DNA from: Acidiluteibacter sp963716125
GTDB taxonomy: Bacteria; Bacteroidota; Bacteroidia; Flavobacteriales_E; Vicingaceae
Direction: 5' to 3'
Length of the DNA stretch: 64,000 nt
Assembly: GCA_963716125.1 (NCBI GenBank)
Contig: OY970294.1
Location: 2,666,001-2,730,000 of the forward strand
The notes under the pieces are model-generated. The model was given only the letters and a program-made list of their open reading frames with translations, was not told where the DNA came from and ran no database searches. Shown here piece by piece: positions 54,973 to 63,578 of the stretch. The translations under genes were made by a program, and so were the position numbers. Numbering within the stretch: position 1 is the stretch's first letter; every line of letters begins with the position of its first letter.

Positions 54973-55239
54973 ATGAAAAAGAGTAAATTTTCCCCGACCC
55001 AAATTGCCAAAATTCTAAAAGAATTTGATTTAGGCAAAGATGTAGAAACGATATCTCGAGAGCATGGAGTGTCGAAGCCAACTTTTTATAAATGGCGACA
55101 ACGATATGGTGGCATGGAAGCTAGTGAGCTAAAGAAAATAAAGCAACTTGAAGAAGAGAACTCTAAGTTAAAAAGGATGTACACAGACCTTGCTTTAGAA
55201 CTTGATATGGCTAAGTATATTATTGAAAAAAAGCTTTAG
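54973..55239 (+). CDS. IS3 family transposase OrfA
   Basis: An 88-residue protein with a helix-turn-helix (FSPTQIAKILKEFDLGKD, HGVSKPTFYKWRQRYGG) and a leucine-zipper-like tail (KIKQLEEENSKLKRMYTDLA). It binds the element ends. The end of the gene contains A_AAA_AAG at 55227-55233, where a -1 shift joins it to OrfB to make a transposase of about 380 residues. Confidence 0.95.
   Translation: MKKSKFSPTQIAKILKEFDLGKDVETISREHGVSKPTFYKWRQRYGGMEASELKKIKQLEEENSKLKRMYTDLALELDMAKYIIEKKL
55227..55233 (+). promoter_or_regulatory. -1 ribosomal frameshift site of the IS3 element
   Basis: The heptamer A_AAA_AAG lies in the OrfA frame two codons before the stop. The OrfB frame is open from here (ALAPCHKREIVNELKTIYPN) and is -1 relative to OrfA, as in other IS3 elements. 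Confidence 0.85.
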
Positions 55240-56114
55240 CGCCTTGCCACAAAAGAGAGATTGTAAATGAATTAAAGACTATCTATCCAAACGGCACAAG
55301 CAAGGCGTGTCGTTTATTGAGGACGAGTCGAAGTAATTTAAATTATCGTAGTATTAAAGATGATTCTTTGTTAACAGATCAGTTAACGCAGTTAAGTATT
55401 TTACATCCAAGAGAGGGTTTTTGGAAGTGCTATAACCGTTTACGCAATAAATCTGTTTTGGTAAATCATAAGCGCCTACACAGAGTTTATAAGCAAATGG
55501 GATTACCAATGAGACGAAAGGCAAAGAAAAGATTACCTGCAAGAGTTAAAGAGACTTTAGTTATACCAGAAGAATTTAATCAAACTTGGAGTATTGATTT
55601 TGTACATGATGTATTAGAAAATGGAAGAAAATTTAGGTCATTCAATGTTATCGATGATTTTAACAGAGAAGTATTATTTATAGAGACAGATTATTCAATC
55701 AAAAGCAACAGAGTAGTCTGGGTATTAAAACACTTAATTAATAAATATGGAAAACCTAAAAAAATAAGAATGGATAATGGACCTGAATTTATTGCACAAT
55801 TATCTCAAGAATGGAGTAAAATGAATCAAATAGAATTTAAATATACCCAGCCGGGTAAGCCAACACAAAATGCATTTATTGAACGATTTAATAAGTCATT
55901 TAGAAATGGAGTACTAGATTGTTATCTCTTTGAAACATTAGAAGATGTTAGAAAACAAACTGATAAATGGGTAAAAGACTATAATGAAGAAAGACCTCAC
56001 GATTCATTAGGAGGTATAAGTCCGTTAATGTATAAAAAACAAAAACTTCTTGGCTTCAGTTCCGCTGCGCTACACTTCAGCCAAGAAGTTTTAATTAATA
56101 AAAATAATTTATAA
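55233..56114 (+). CDS. IS3 family transposase OrfB (integrase core)
   Basis: The catalytic part, expressed as an OrfAB fusion from the frameshift site; a stand-alone ATG or GTG start is not evident near the 5' end. The helical HTH_21-like segment (FWKCYNRLRNKSVLVNHKRLHRVY) precedes the rve core. The DDE triad is D in WSIDFVHD, D in RMDNGPEF and E in NAFIERFNKSF. The end is YNEERPHDSLGGISP. The frame is intact, so the element may be active. Confidence 0.93.
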   Translation, partial: ALAPCHKREIVNELKTIYPNGTSKACRLLRTSRSNLNYRSIKDDSLLTDQLTQLSILHPREGFWKCYNRLRNKSVLVNHKRLHRVYKQMGLPMRRKAKKRLPARVKETLVIPEEFNQTWSIDFVHDVLENGRKFRSFNVIDDFNREVLFIETDYSIKSNRVVWVLKHLINKYGKPKKIRMDNGPEFIAQLSQEWSKMNQIEFKYTQPGKPTQNAFIERFNKSFRNGVLDCYLFETLEDVRKQTDKWVKDYNEERPHDSLGGISPLMYKKQKLLGFSSAALHFSQEVLINKNNL

Positions 56115-56266
56115 TTTAGAACCGTACTAAAAATGGGAAGCCTACATTTCCAATCCAGATTTGATCAAAATATTGAAATATGCAATTACACATCGTGTTC
56201 CTCCTATACAAACGTAATTTTTTTGAAAAAAAAACAACATAGATGTCTTCAATTTTATTTCTATCT

Positions 56267-59137
56267 TTAAAACTGTATAACTTCCTCTCGTTTAATCTTT
56301 CTCACTTTTCCAATTTGTTCCAAATCATTTAAATTAAACTTTTTCAAATCTCCATGAATCCCTAAAAAAGTGGACATTGGTTGAATGTCCTTTTGATAAA
56401 AAGACAGTAATTTATCAAAAGTAAGTTGGTCATAATCCTTACTTGCCATTTCATTCGGATCTTGATTAAATCCCATCAATTGATAGTACTCCACCGTTTT
56501 ACTGAGATCTCTAAAGATTGGATAATCTGACTGTTTACTTAAAATTACATTCTTTTTCAGTAATTCAAAGCGTTCAGGCTTTTTAGGCATTTCTTGAATC
56601 AAATTATAGCTTAAAGTAGCTGCAGCGTTTGTTTTATCTGCTTGAGTTCCTATATAAGTGTAAAAATATCCTTGAGGAGGATTAGTAAAATTATAATCAT
56701 ATTTGGCAGATGATGAATAGGCTAATGATCTATATTCTCGTACTTCTTGAGTTAAAATTCCACTAAAGCCACCTCCAAAATATTGATTGAAGACATTTTT
56801 AACGGCATATTTATCATTTTCATAAGGAGTTGAGTTTTTTAAGAAAAATAAATGTGATTGAACCAACCGTTTGTTATCAATGACTAAAACCTCATTTTCA
56901 TTTCGATCAATTAAAGGAAAATTGTAAACATCCTCAGACAATCCATTATAATTTAAAGCTAAATTTTCTTCTAATAAACTCTTTAAATCAGCCCCTTGCA
57001 TTTTACCAGTAAAATGAATAGAAACTGCATGACGCATCACTTCATTCCATGTATCCAAATAAGCTTGTTGATCTAAATTAGATATTTCAGAAAGTGATAA
57101 ACGATTTTTAAAAACGGAACTATTACCATACAAGCCATACTGAATCATTGCCTTCGCAATTAAAAATCCGTCCAATTCTTCTTGTTTCCTTCCAGTTTTA
57201 AATGCATTATTTAAAGCTTTTATCCCATTTTCATCAATTTCAGGATAAGCAATTAACAAATTTAACTGATTGATTAATTCAGTCATATTTTTTTCAATTC
57301 CAGTTAAGGTAATGGTAAAATTATGTGGAGATGAACTAAAATTAATATTAGATCCAAATACACCAAATTCTTCTTTAAATGATTGTAAAGATTTTCCTTT
57401 TGGAAATGCATTTTGCATAAATACTGATAAAGGCTCCAATCTGTTCTCACTTTGTTCTCCTTTACGAAAGTTGATTTTCAATTCATAAATATCATTTACA
57501 GGATTCCTTACAACGAACAATTGACTACTATCAGCCAAATTAAATACATTTAAATCAGTTGAGAAGTTGATATACCTTTCTTTGGCTTCTTCTTCAGGAA
57601 TGGAATCAAAATATTTCCCATATATCGATTCTTGATTTTGATCAATTTGTAAAGGTTCAAAAGGAGGTTTTTCTAATTTTTTCTTTTTTGGAAAGCCTGT
57701 TTTTGATCTAAATGCTAAATAATTATCTCCAAAATACTGCTTAGAAACTCTTTGCACATCTTCTTTGGTCACTTTATCGACCGATTCTATTTTTTGGATG
57801 AATTGTTCCCAACTCAAACCTGCTCTATAAGCATTAGCCATTAAGTAAACTCGATTTGAAGCAGATTCAATAGCTAATTGATTGTCTTTATAGATTTCAT
57901 TCTTTATCGCTTCAAGCTGATTATCAGAAAATTTTCCCTCTTTTAATTTATTTAATTGTTGAGATAATAATTTTTCTACACTTTTAAACGATTGTACAAA
58001 AACCTTGGGAATAAGAACAAACACTTGACTTCCGGCCTCATCTAAAGGTTCTGTGTATGAAAAAGCCATCATTATCTTATTTTTGTTAGCTAATTCGTCA
58101 ATGAAACCTGTACCTGCTTCATTTTGCAATAAATAACTTGCCACATTAAGTGCTGCTTCATCTTTGTGGAAAGATGGAACAGTTCTAAAACCATAAATCC
58201 CCACTTTAATTGGAGTAATACGCTCTTTTATAATCTCTTTGCCATTAAAAGCTCTTGGATTTTCAATTTTCAAATTGGGAACTTTACCTGATTTTATATT
58301 TCCGAAAGTTTTCTCTATAAAAGGTTTAATTATCTCTACATCAAAATTTCCTGAAAGAATCAACGCCATATTGTTGGCAACATAATACTCCTTAAAGTAA
58401 GCATACATTTTGTTCAAAGATGGATTTTTAAGATGTTCAATAGTTCCAATAGTTGTTTTATCGCCATAAGGATGACCTTTATAAAACTCTTTAGTAAATG
58501 CTTCGATTACTCTATTTTGCATATTGTCCATGGAGCAATTTTTCTCTTCATAAACTACTTCCAATTCTGATTGAAAAGATCGAAAAACAGGATCTTGAAA
58601 ACGTTCTGCATAAATATCTAACCACTTTTGAATTTGTTGAGAAGGAAAAGTATTATAATAAATAGTCAAGTCATTACTCGTAGAAGCATTTATTCCAGTA
58701 CTACCAATCGACTTCAATAATTTATCAAACTCATTGGGCATAGCGTATTTACTAGCTTCCACAGAATGATGATTGATACGCAATTGAATTTTAGCGCGAG
58801 TTTTATCGTCAGTAGTTTGCCCCAACAAGTCATAGAAATAATAAATAGAGTCTAAGTGTTTTTTTTCTTCAGGATAATTAGAAGTCCCTAATTGTGTAGT
58901 TCCCTTGAACAATAAATGCTCTAAATAATGTGAGATTCCAGTGGCAGTTATTGGATCATTTTTACTTCCAGTATTAACGGCTACAGCTCCCGAAATATCG
59001 TTTTGATTTTTATCAGGATTTAGAATTACTGTTAATCCATTATCCAATTTATATTGAACTACAGTCAATTGTGCATAAGTAGCAATGGAACTCAATAAAA
59101 ATACTATTATTATAAGGAATTGAAATTGATTTTTCAT
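56267..59137 (-). CDS. M16 family zinc metallopeptidase (pitrilysin-like), exported
   Basis: A 956-residue protease with a signal peptide (MKNQFQFLIIIVFLLSSIAT, YAQ). The inverted zinc motif HxxEH is H70-YLE73-H74 in GISHYLEHLLFKGT, and the distal Glu lies in the LEVVYEEKNCSMDN region. The second half repeats the M16 fold without the zinc site (VLVIDNKRLVQSHLFFLKNS and GGGFSGILTQEVREYRSLAY). Such two-half proteins degrade peptides in the periplasm. It is monocistronic. Confidence 0.94.
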   Translation of the reverse strand: MKNQFQFLIIIVFLLSSIATYAQLTVVQYKLDNGLTVILNPDKNQNDISGAVAVNTGSKNDPITATGISHYLEHLLFKGTTQLGTSNYPEEKKHLDSIYYFYDLLGQTTDDKTRAKIQLRINHHSVEASKYAMPNEFDKLLKSIGSTGINASTSNDLTIYYNTFPSQQIQKWLDIYAERFQDPVFRSFQSELEVVYEEKNCSMDNMQNRVIEAFTKEFYKGHPYGDKTTIGTIEHLKNPSLNKMYAYFKEYYVANNMALILSGNFDVEIIKPFIEKTFGNIKSGKVPNLKIENPRAFNGKEIIKERITPIKVGIYGFRTVPSFHKDEAALNVASYLLQNEAGTGFIDELANKNKIMMAFSYTEPLDEAGSQVFVLIPKVFVQSFKSVEKLLSQQLNKLKEGKFSDNQLEAIKNEIYKDNQLAIESASNRVYLMANAYRAGLSWEQFIQKIESVDKVTKEDVQRVSKQYFGDNYLAFRSKTGFPKKKKLEKPPFEPLQIDQNQESIYGKYFDSIPEEEAKERYINFSTDLNVFNLADSSQLFVVRNPVNDIYELKINFRKGEQSENRLEPLSVFMQNAFPKGKSLQSFKEEFGVFGSNINFSSSPHNFTITLTGIEKNMTELINQLNLLIAYPEIDENGIKALNNAFKTGRKQEELDGFLIAKAMIQYGLYGNSSVFKNRLSLSEISNLDQQAYLDTWNEVMRHAVSIHFTGKMQGADLKSLLEENLALNYNGLSEDVYNFPLIDRNENEVLVIDNKRLVQSHLFFLKNSTPYENDKYAVKNVFNQYFGGGFSGILTQEVREYRSLAYSSSAKYDYNFTNPPQGYFYTYIGTQADKTNAAATLSYNLIQEMPKKPERFELLKKNVILSKQSDYPIFRDLSKTVEYYQLMGFNQDPNEMASKDYDQLTFDKLLSFYQKDIQPMSTFLGIHGDLKKFNLNDLEQIGKVRKIKREEVIQF

Positions 59138-59364
59138 GGATTATATTTTTTACGAATATAAAACAAAAATGAATGGCTTATAAATTATCAGAAAAGAAAT
59201 CCTTTAATGATATTTTGTGAATTTTTAGAATGACGTACAAACTTCTGAATGTAATATAAAGATTGTGCAGTTTCAATGGTTCTTTCCCTTTCATGTTCAG
59301 TCTGTGGATCTGTAGGTGGTATCGGAGTTGCAGTACATTGCTAATTTTTTAATATATTTGAATT

Positions 59365-59592
59365 ATGAAAAATATTAAAAACAAATTACTAATTTTTAGC
59401 TTCGTAATTTTTGGCTTACTTTTAGGCTATTCATTTGCAATGAGTATGGGTTTGCTATATGCAGATATTATAGATAACATTTTATCAAATATAACTAAAG
59501 GATATTTAATAGTTTTTTTAATTTCCTTAGTTTTCTTTTTTATTCTACTTAAGAAAGTAAATAATTTCAAGCAAAACAAAAGAGCTATTTAG
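59365..59592 (+). CDS. small two-helix membrane protein
   Basis: A 75-residue protein with two membrane helices (LLIFSFVIFGLLLGYSFAM and YLIVFLISLVFFFILL) and a basic tail. TATATTTG ends 4 bp before the ATG, so the transcript would have almost no leader. No homologue is recognised. It could be a genuine small gene or a chance frame. Confidence 0.5.
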   Translation: MKNIKNKLLIFSFVIFGLLLGYSFAMSMGLLYADIIDNILSNITKGYLIVFLISLVFFFILLKKVNNFKQNKRAI

Positions 59593-59756
59593 TTTATCAT
59601 AATTTAATTATCAAATTGAAAGATAAATAGAAAGCATAACTTAGGTTGTGATTTCTATTTATTCTTTTATAATATAAGCTATTAAAAGTTGTGTTTTGCT
59701 ATTTAGATAATAAACCTCATTCCCTTTTTTTTTAATAAGTGTTTAATCAATAAAAA

Positions 59757-59792
59757 AAACACCTCTCACTTTATAAAAAGCAAGAGGTGTTT
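59757..59792 (-). terminator. terminator after ftsY
   Basis: AAACACCTCT (59757-59766) and AGAGGTGTTT (59783-59792) form a perfect 10-bp stem. On the minus strand eight or more T follow. Confidence 0.88.
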
Positions 59793-59824
59793 CACTCTAT
59801 CTATATCTAAACTATCTTTTTGAT

Positions 59825-60778
59825 TTAATCGTTGAACAAACTATCTACAAATTCTTTGCGATTAAAGACTTGCAAATGTTCTATTCCTTCGCCAATACCT
59901 ATGTATTTCACAGGAATTTTAAATTGATCTGAAATTCCTATTACTACTCCACCTTTGGCTGTTCCATCTAATTTTGTCAATGCCAAAGCATTTACTTCAG
60001 TTGATAATGTAAACTGCTTTGCTTGTTCAAATGCATTTTGACCTGTAGAAGCATCTAAAACCAATAAAATTTCATGTGGCGCATCAGGTACGAGTTTTTG
60101 CATTACTTTTTTAATCTTGGATAACTCGTTCATCAAGTTTATCTTGTTGTGTAATCTTCCGGCAGTATCTATTATAACTACATCTGCATTTTGACTAATA
60201 GCAGATTGCAAAGAATCGAAAGCTACAGAAGCAGGATCGGCTCCCATTCCTTGTGTAACAACAGGAACATCTACTCTTTCTCCCCAAATTTTTAATTGAT
60301 CAACAGCTGCTGCTCTAAAAGTATCTGCAGCTCCTAAAACAACTTTATGTCCCGACTGTTTTAGTTGATAAGCCAGTTTGCCAATAGTAGTCGTTTTACC
60401 TACTCCATTAACACCCACAACCATTATAACATAAGGCTTTTTGTCTTTTGGAACTGAAAATTCTGTATAATCAGAAGTATTATTCTCCGCTAATAAGGCA
60501 ACAATTTCTTCATTTAAAATAGCATTTAACTCCGAAGTATTTACAAATTTATCTCTCGCAACACGTGCTTCAATTCGCTCAATAATTTTTAAGGTAGTAT
60601 TAACACCTACATCAGAAGTAACTAATATTTCTTCTAAATTATCGAGTACTTCATCATCTACTTTTGATTTACCGACAACAGCACGACTGAGTTTACCAAA
60701 GAAATTATCTTTCGTTTTTGACAACCCTTCATCCAAGTGTTCCTTTTTCTTTTTCGAGAAAATATCGAATAAACCCAT
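59825..60778 (-). CDS. ftsY: signal recognition particle receptor FtsY
   Basis: A 317-residue SRP GTPase that docks ribosome-SRP complexes at the membrane. The N-domain is short (MGLFDIFSKKKKEHLDEG). The G-domain has GVNGVGKTTTIGKLA, DTFRAAAVDQL, DTAGRLHNK and TKLDGTAKGGVV. The long acidic A-domain of E. coli FtsY is absent, as usual in Bacteroidota. It is the last gene of the run rpmB-pepP-rpmG-DUF4295-ftsY, separated from the DUF4295 gene by a possible attenuating hairpin. Confidence 0.97.
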   Translation of the reverse strand: MGLFDIFSKKKKEHLDEGLSKTKDNFFGKLSRAVVGKSKVDDEVLDNLEEILVTSDVGVNTTLKIIERIEARVARDKFVNTSELNAILNEEIVALLAENNTSDYTEFSVPKDKKPYVIMVVGVNGVGKTTTIGKLAYQLKQSGHKVVLGAADTFRAAAVDQLKIWGERVDVPVVTQGMGADPASVAFDSLQSAISQNADVVIIDTAGRLHNKINLMNELSKIKKVMQKLVPDAPHEILLVLDASTGQNAFEQAKQFTLSTEVNALALTKLDGTAKGGVVIGISDQFKIPVKYIGIGEGIEHLQVFNRKEFVDSLFND

Positions 60779-60785
60779 AAGCGTA

Positions 60786-60819
60786 TATAAAAAAAGCTTC
60801 CCCCGAAATGAAAGAAGCT
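60786..60819 (-). terminator. intra-operon terminator/attenuator before ftsY
   Basis: Minus strand: AGCTTC and GAAGCT pair across a 13-nt loop and are followed by TTTTTTT, 9-20 bp before the ftsY start codon. It could end the ribosomal transcript or lower ftsY expression. Confidence 0.55.
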
Positions 60820-60845
60820 AATTAAAAATGTATTTTAAAAACGTA

Positions 60846-61001
60846 TTACTTCTTAGAGAAGAAATCGCTTACTTTATCATTTGGAATAATTTCTTGCTTA
60901 AAAGCATAAGAACCAGTCTTATCAGACTTAGTCATTTTAATTACTTTTGTATATCCCTTACTTCCTGCTTTCTGTAAAGATGCTACTACTTTCTTAGCCA
61001 T
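60846..61001 (-). CDS. DUF4295 family small protein
   Basis: A 51-residue basic protein, MAKKVVASLQKAGSKGYTKV onward, ending NDKVSDFFSKK. DUF4295 is a Bacteroidota-specific small protein found next to rpmG and ftsY, as here (12 bp after rpmG). The basic composition and location suggest an association with the ribosome. Function is not established. Confidence 0.93.
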   Translation of the reverse strand: MAKKVVASLQKAGSKGYTKVIKMTKSDKTGSYAFKQEIIPNDKVSDFFSKK

Positions 61002-61013
61002 AACTTATTTTTT

Positions 61014-61202
61014 TTACTTAATTTCTTTATGTACCGTCATCCTTTTCATGATCGGATTGTATTTTTTCAACTCCATTCTTTCAGGAGTATTTTTTCTGTT
61101 TTTAGTGGTAATATATCTAGAAGTACCTGCTAAACCAGTCTCTTTGTGCTCTGTACACTCCAAAATTACTTGGATTCTGTTTCCTTTTCCTTTCTTTGCC
61201 AT
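61014..61202 (-). CDS. rpmG: 50S ribosomal protein L33 (bL33)
   Basis: A 62-residue protein starting MAKKGKGNRIQVILECTEHK. TSRYITTKNRKNTPERMELK and YNPIMKRMTVHKEIK match bL33. The zinc-binding cysteines of some L33 paralogues are missing (a C- form), with one Cys left at ECTEH. It sits between pepP and the DUF4295 gene. Confidence 0.97.
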   Translation of the reverse strand: MAKKGKGNRIQVILECTEHKETGLAGTSRYITTKNRKNTPERMELKKYNPIMKRMTVHKEIK

Positions 61203-61282
61203 TGTCTATCTATTTTATAGAGGGTGCAAATTTAATGAATTATCTATTAATGGAACAAATAATAAATATATTTTTTTTCAAA

Positions 61283-62686
61283 TTAAAAACTACTATCCTT
61301 TTTCATCATTTCCTCAATGTCCTCGGTAGTTCGGGGAGCTTTTTCAGACATATTTATGGGCTCATTATCAGTAATTAAAATATCATCTTCAATTCTTACT
61401 CCAATATTCCACCATTTTGGATCACAATCTGAACCCGCTGCTATATAAATTCCAGGTTCCACAGTTATCACATTTCCCACTACTAAATTTTCATAAGTTC
61501 CCCAATCATGTACATCCAATCCTAAATAATGTGAAGTGCCGTGCATAAAGTATTTTCGAACCTCTTTTCTATCTTTTATAATACCCAACTTTACTAAGCC
61601 ATCAGCTATTATTTCTGTAGCTGCATTGTGTGGAGCTCTAAAAGCATTTCCAACCTTACATTCTCTTATACCTGCATTTTGTGCTTTCAAAACCAAATCA
61701 TAGATTGCTTTTTCTTCAATAGAATAACTTCCATCTACAGGGATTGTTCTTGTGACATCTGCAGTATATCCATGAAATTCTGCTCCTACATCACTAACTA
61801 ATAAATTGTTATTTTCTAAACTCTTACGATTACTAACATAATGCAAAACACAACTATTTTCGCCACCTCCAACAATGGATGGAAAACCAGGATATTCTGC
61901 GCCTTTTTTCTTAAACACATATTCAATTACAGCTTCAGATTGATATTCAGTCATTCCGCTTTTAAGTGCTTTCATCAATTCAATTTGTGCTTCACAAGTA
62001 ATATCTATTGCTTTTTGCATTAAAATTAACTCTTCTTTTAATTTTAATTGTCTTAATCTAGCCATTATTTCAGCTAATTTATCAGCATTTGATTTTACTC
62101 CTCTAACCTTTATTTGAGCTTCAAAATGAGTTTTTAGACTTTCTAAATCTCTATTATTAGCACTTTGATCATACTTTTTTGCATTTAAATCAATGTATAA
62201 GATTTCATTAAAACCTTTCCAATTCAATTTTAAGTTTTCAATTTCTTTGTTGGGTTTAACTGTTTTTATTCCTAAAAAACTTTCTGCCCTTTCAGGGCCT
62301 AACCTTCTACCATCCCAAATTTCTCTGCTGATATCTCTTTCTTGTATCAATAAAATTTCATCGGTTTTCTCACCATTAAAATCAATTTGATTTTTAAAAA
62401 CCAACAACATAGCATTAGGCTCTAAAAATCCACTTAAATAATAAAAGTTAGGATCTTGATGGTATTCGAAATCAACATCATTAGAACGGTTACGAATTGG
62501 ATTAGCAAAAATAACTGCAACAGAATTTTCAGGCATTTCAGCTCTTAAGGCTGTCCTTCTTTCTTGATGAAACTCTTTGGTCAAGTAATCATTTTCATAA
62601 CGATATAGAGAAAGCGAAGAATCACTTTCTTGAGAGAAAACTACTGATGTAAAGCCAATTAAAAGAAATAAAATATAATTTTTCAT
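61283..62686 (-). CDS. pepP: exported Xaa-Pro aminopeptidase (M24B)
   Basis: A 467-residue dimanganese peptidase removing N-terminal residues before proline. The start is at MKNYILFLLIGFTSVVFSQ, a signal peptide, so it acts in the periplasm; the longer upstream frame would bury it. The AMP_N domain includes NRSNDVDFEYHQDPNFYYLS. The metal ligands lie in DVGAEFHGYTADVTRT, HGTSHYLGLDVHD, VEPGIYI and GVRIEDD. It is placed between rpmB and rpmG, after a terminator. Confidence 0.94.
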   Translation of the reverse strand: MKNYILFLLIGFTSVVFSQESDSSLSLYRYENDYLTKEFHQERRTALRAEMPENSVAVIFANPIRNRSNDVDFEYHQDPNFYYLSGFLEPNAMLLVFKNQIDFNGEKTDEILLIQERDISREIWDGRRLGPERAESFLGIKTVKPNKEIENLKLNWKGFNEILYIDLNAKKYDQSANNRDLESLKTHFEAQIKVRGVKSNADKLAEIMARLRQLKLKEELILMQKAIDITCEAQIELMKALKSGMTEYQSEAVIEYVFKKKGAEYPGFPSIVGGGENSCVLHYVSNRKSLENNNLLVSDVGAEFHGYTADVTRTIPVDGSYSIEEKAIYDLVLKAQNAGIRECKVGNAFRAPHNAATEIIADGLVKLGIIKDRKEVRKYFMHGTSHYLGLDVHDWGTYENLVVGNVITVEPGIYIAAGSDCDPKWWNIGVRIEDDILITDNEPINMSEKAPRTTEDIEEMMKKDSSF

Positions 62687-62700
62687 GATTTTAGGGCAAA

Positions 62701-62734
62701 AAAAAACGTTGCTATTAAGGTAACAACGTTTTTT
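62701..62734 (-). terminator. terminator between rpmB and pepP
   Basis: AAAACGTTG (62703-62711) and CAACGTTTT (62724-62732) form a 9-bp stem, with T-runs on both sides. It should end the rpmB transcript before pepP. Confidence 0.85.
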
Positions 62735-62754
62735 GAAATATATTTTAAAATAGC

Positions 62755-62991
62755 TTACTTCATAAAACCTTTTAACTTGGCTTCTTTGATGCAAGCTTCT
62801 AATCCATTTTTATTGATGTTTCTAATCGCTGAGGCAGAAACTTTTAAAGTTACCCACTCGTTAGTAACCTCATTGAAGAATTTTCTTGTAAATAAGTTTG
62901 GGTAAAATTTTCTTTTCGTCTTAGTTTTGGAGTGAGAAACATTGTTTCCTACCATCACTTTCTTTCCTGTTAACTGACAAACTCTTGACAT
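62755..62991 (-). CDS. rpmB: 50S ribosomal protein L28 (bL28)
   Basis: A 78-residue protein with MSRVCQLTGKKVMVGNNVSH, SKTKTKRKFYPNL and VTLKVSASAIRNINKNGLEA, all diagnostic for bL28. In relatives rpmB is normally next to rpmG; here pepP lies between them. Confidence 0.97.
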   Translation of the reverse strand: MSRVCQLTGKKVMVGNNVSHSKTKTKRKFYPNLFTRKFFNEVTNEWVTLKVSASAIRNINKNGLEACIKEAKLKGFMK

Positions 62992-63161
62992 TATATTTTG
63001 AATTAAATTTTCTACTTTTTTTCGGATGGCAAAGATATGTATTTATTATTTATAAAATCAATAGCTTTTCTAAATAATTTTTTTCAATTAATTAAATCCT
63101 TTTTGTTGGTAACTCTCATTCTTTAAATATAATTTTGATACAAATTAAAACTAAAAATAAA

Positions 63162-63578
63162 ATGAAAAAACTACAATTAATCAGCTTATTGCTAATTCTA
63201 TCATCATCTATATTTGCTCAATGTAAATATGAAGTGCAATCTAAGACAGATCAGGTAGAATTATCCTACAAGTGGAAAAGAACTAAACTATTTGACAAGT
63301 CTAGCCCAAAAGTAGTTCTAATAAAACTAAAAAATGAGAATGATTATGCAGCATTGATCAATTTTAAAGCTGACTATTACATAGATGGTATATTAGAAGA
63401 GACCAATACAATCACTGACTTTTGTATGAAAGCCAGCAAAACTTACAGAGGTAAAATTAATGGCATTATTCTTCAAACTGAAAAATTAAACAATGCAGAC
63501 TTTGAAAAAGAAAATTTCAAATTAGAGTTTAATGATATAAAAATTACTCAGACAGAAGGTTGCAACAGTGAGGAATAA
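63162..63578 (+). CDS. exported protein of unknown function
   Basis: A 138-residue protein starting MKKLQLISLLLILSSSIFAQ, a signal peptide; the upstream ATG at 63135 would add 9 residues before it. The mature part is a single beta-rich domain with cysteines in QCKYEVQSK, DFCMKASK and EGCNSEE. No family is recognised. It overlaps the start of bioY by 11 bp. Confidence 0.7.
   Translation: MKKLQLISLLLILSSSIFAQCKYEVQSKTDQVELSYKWKRTKLFDKSSPKVVLIKLKNENDYAALINFKADYYIDGILEETNTITDFCMKASKTYRGKINGIILQTEKLNNADFEKENFKLEFNDIKITQTEGCNSEE

Larger units (their letters stand above)
54912..56146 (+). mobile_element. IS3 family insertion sequence, complete
   Basis: A 1235-bp element. The left end TGTAAGCTCCCCC..TTAGTACAGTT and the complement of the right end TGTAGGCTTCCCA..TTAGTACGGTT are imperfect inverted repeats of about 30 bp with TG..CA termini. 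The 4-bp target duplication TTTC flanks it (54908-54911 and 56147-56150). It encodes OrfA and OrfB with a slippery heptamer between them. Confidence 0.92.
54898..56217 (+). pseudogene. possible 26-residue ORF interrupted by the IS3 element
   Basis: Removing the IS (54912-56146) and one TTTC copy joins ATGAAAGGTGTTTC to CAATCCAGATTTG. This gives an open frame of 26 codons, MKGVSNPDLIKILKY then AITHRVPPIQT, ending TAA at 56217. No homologue is recognised. The frame may be chance, but it is open from a start to a stop exactly across the insertion. Confidence 0.3.

Noticed and set aside
55227..55240. Calling the IS3 transposase a frameshifted pseudogene
   Set aside because: The shift is at A_AAA_AAG in the -1 direction, the programmed site typical of IS3 elements.
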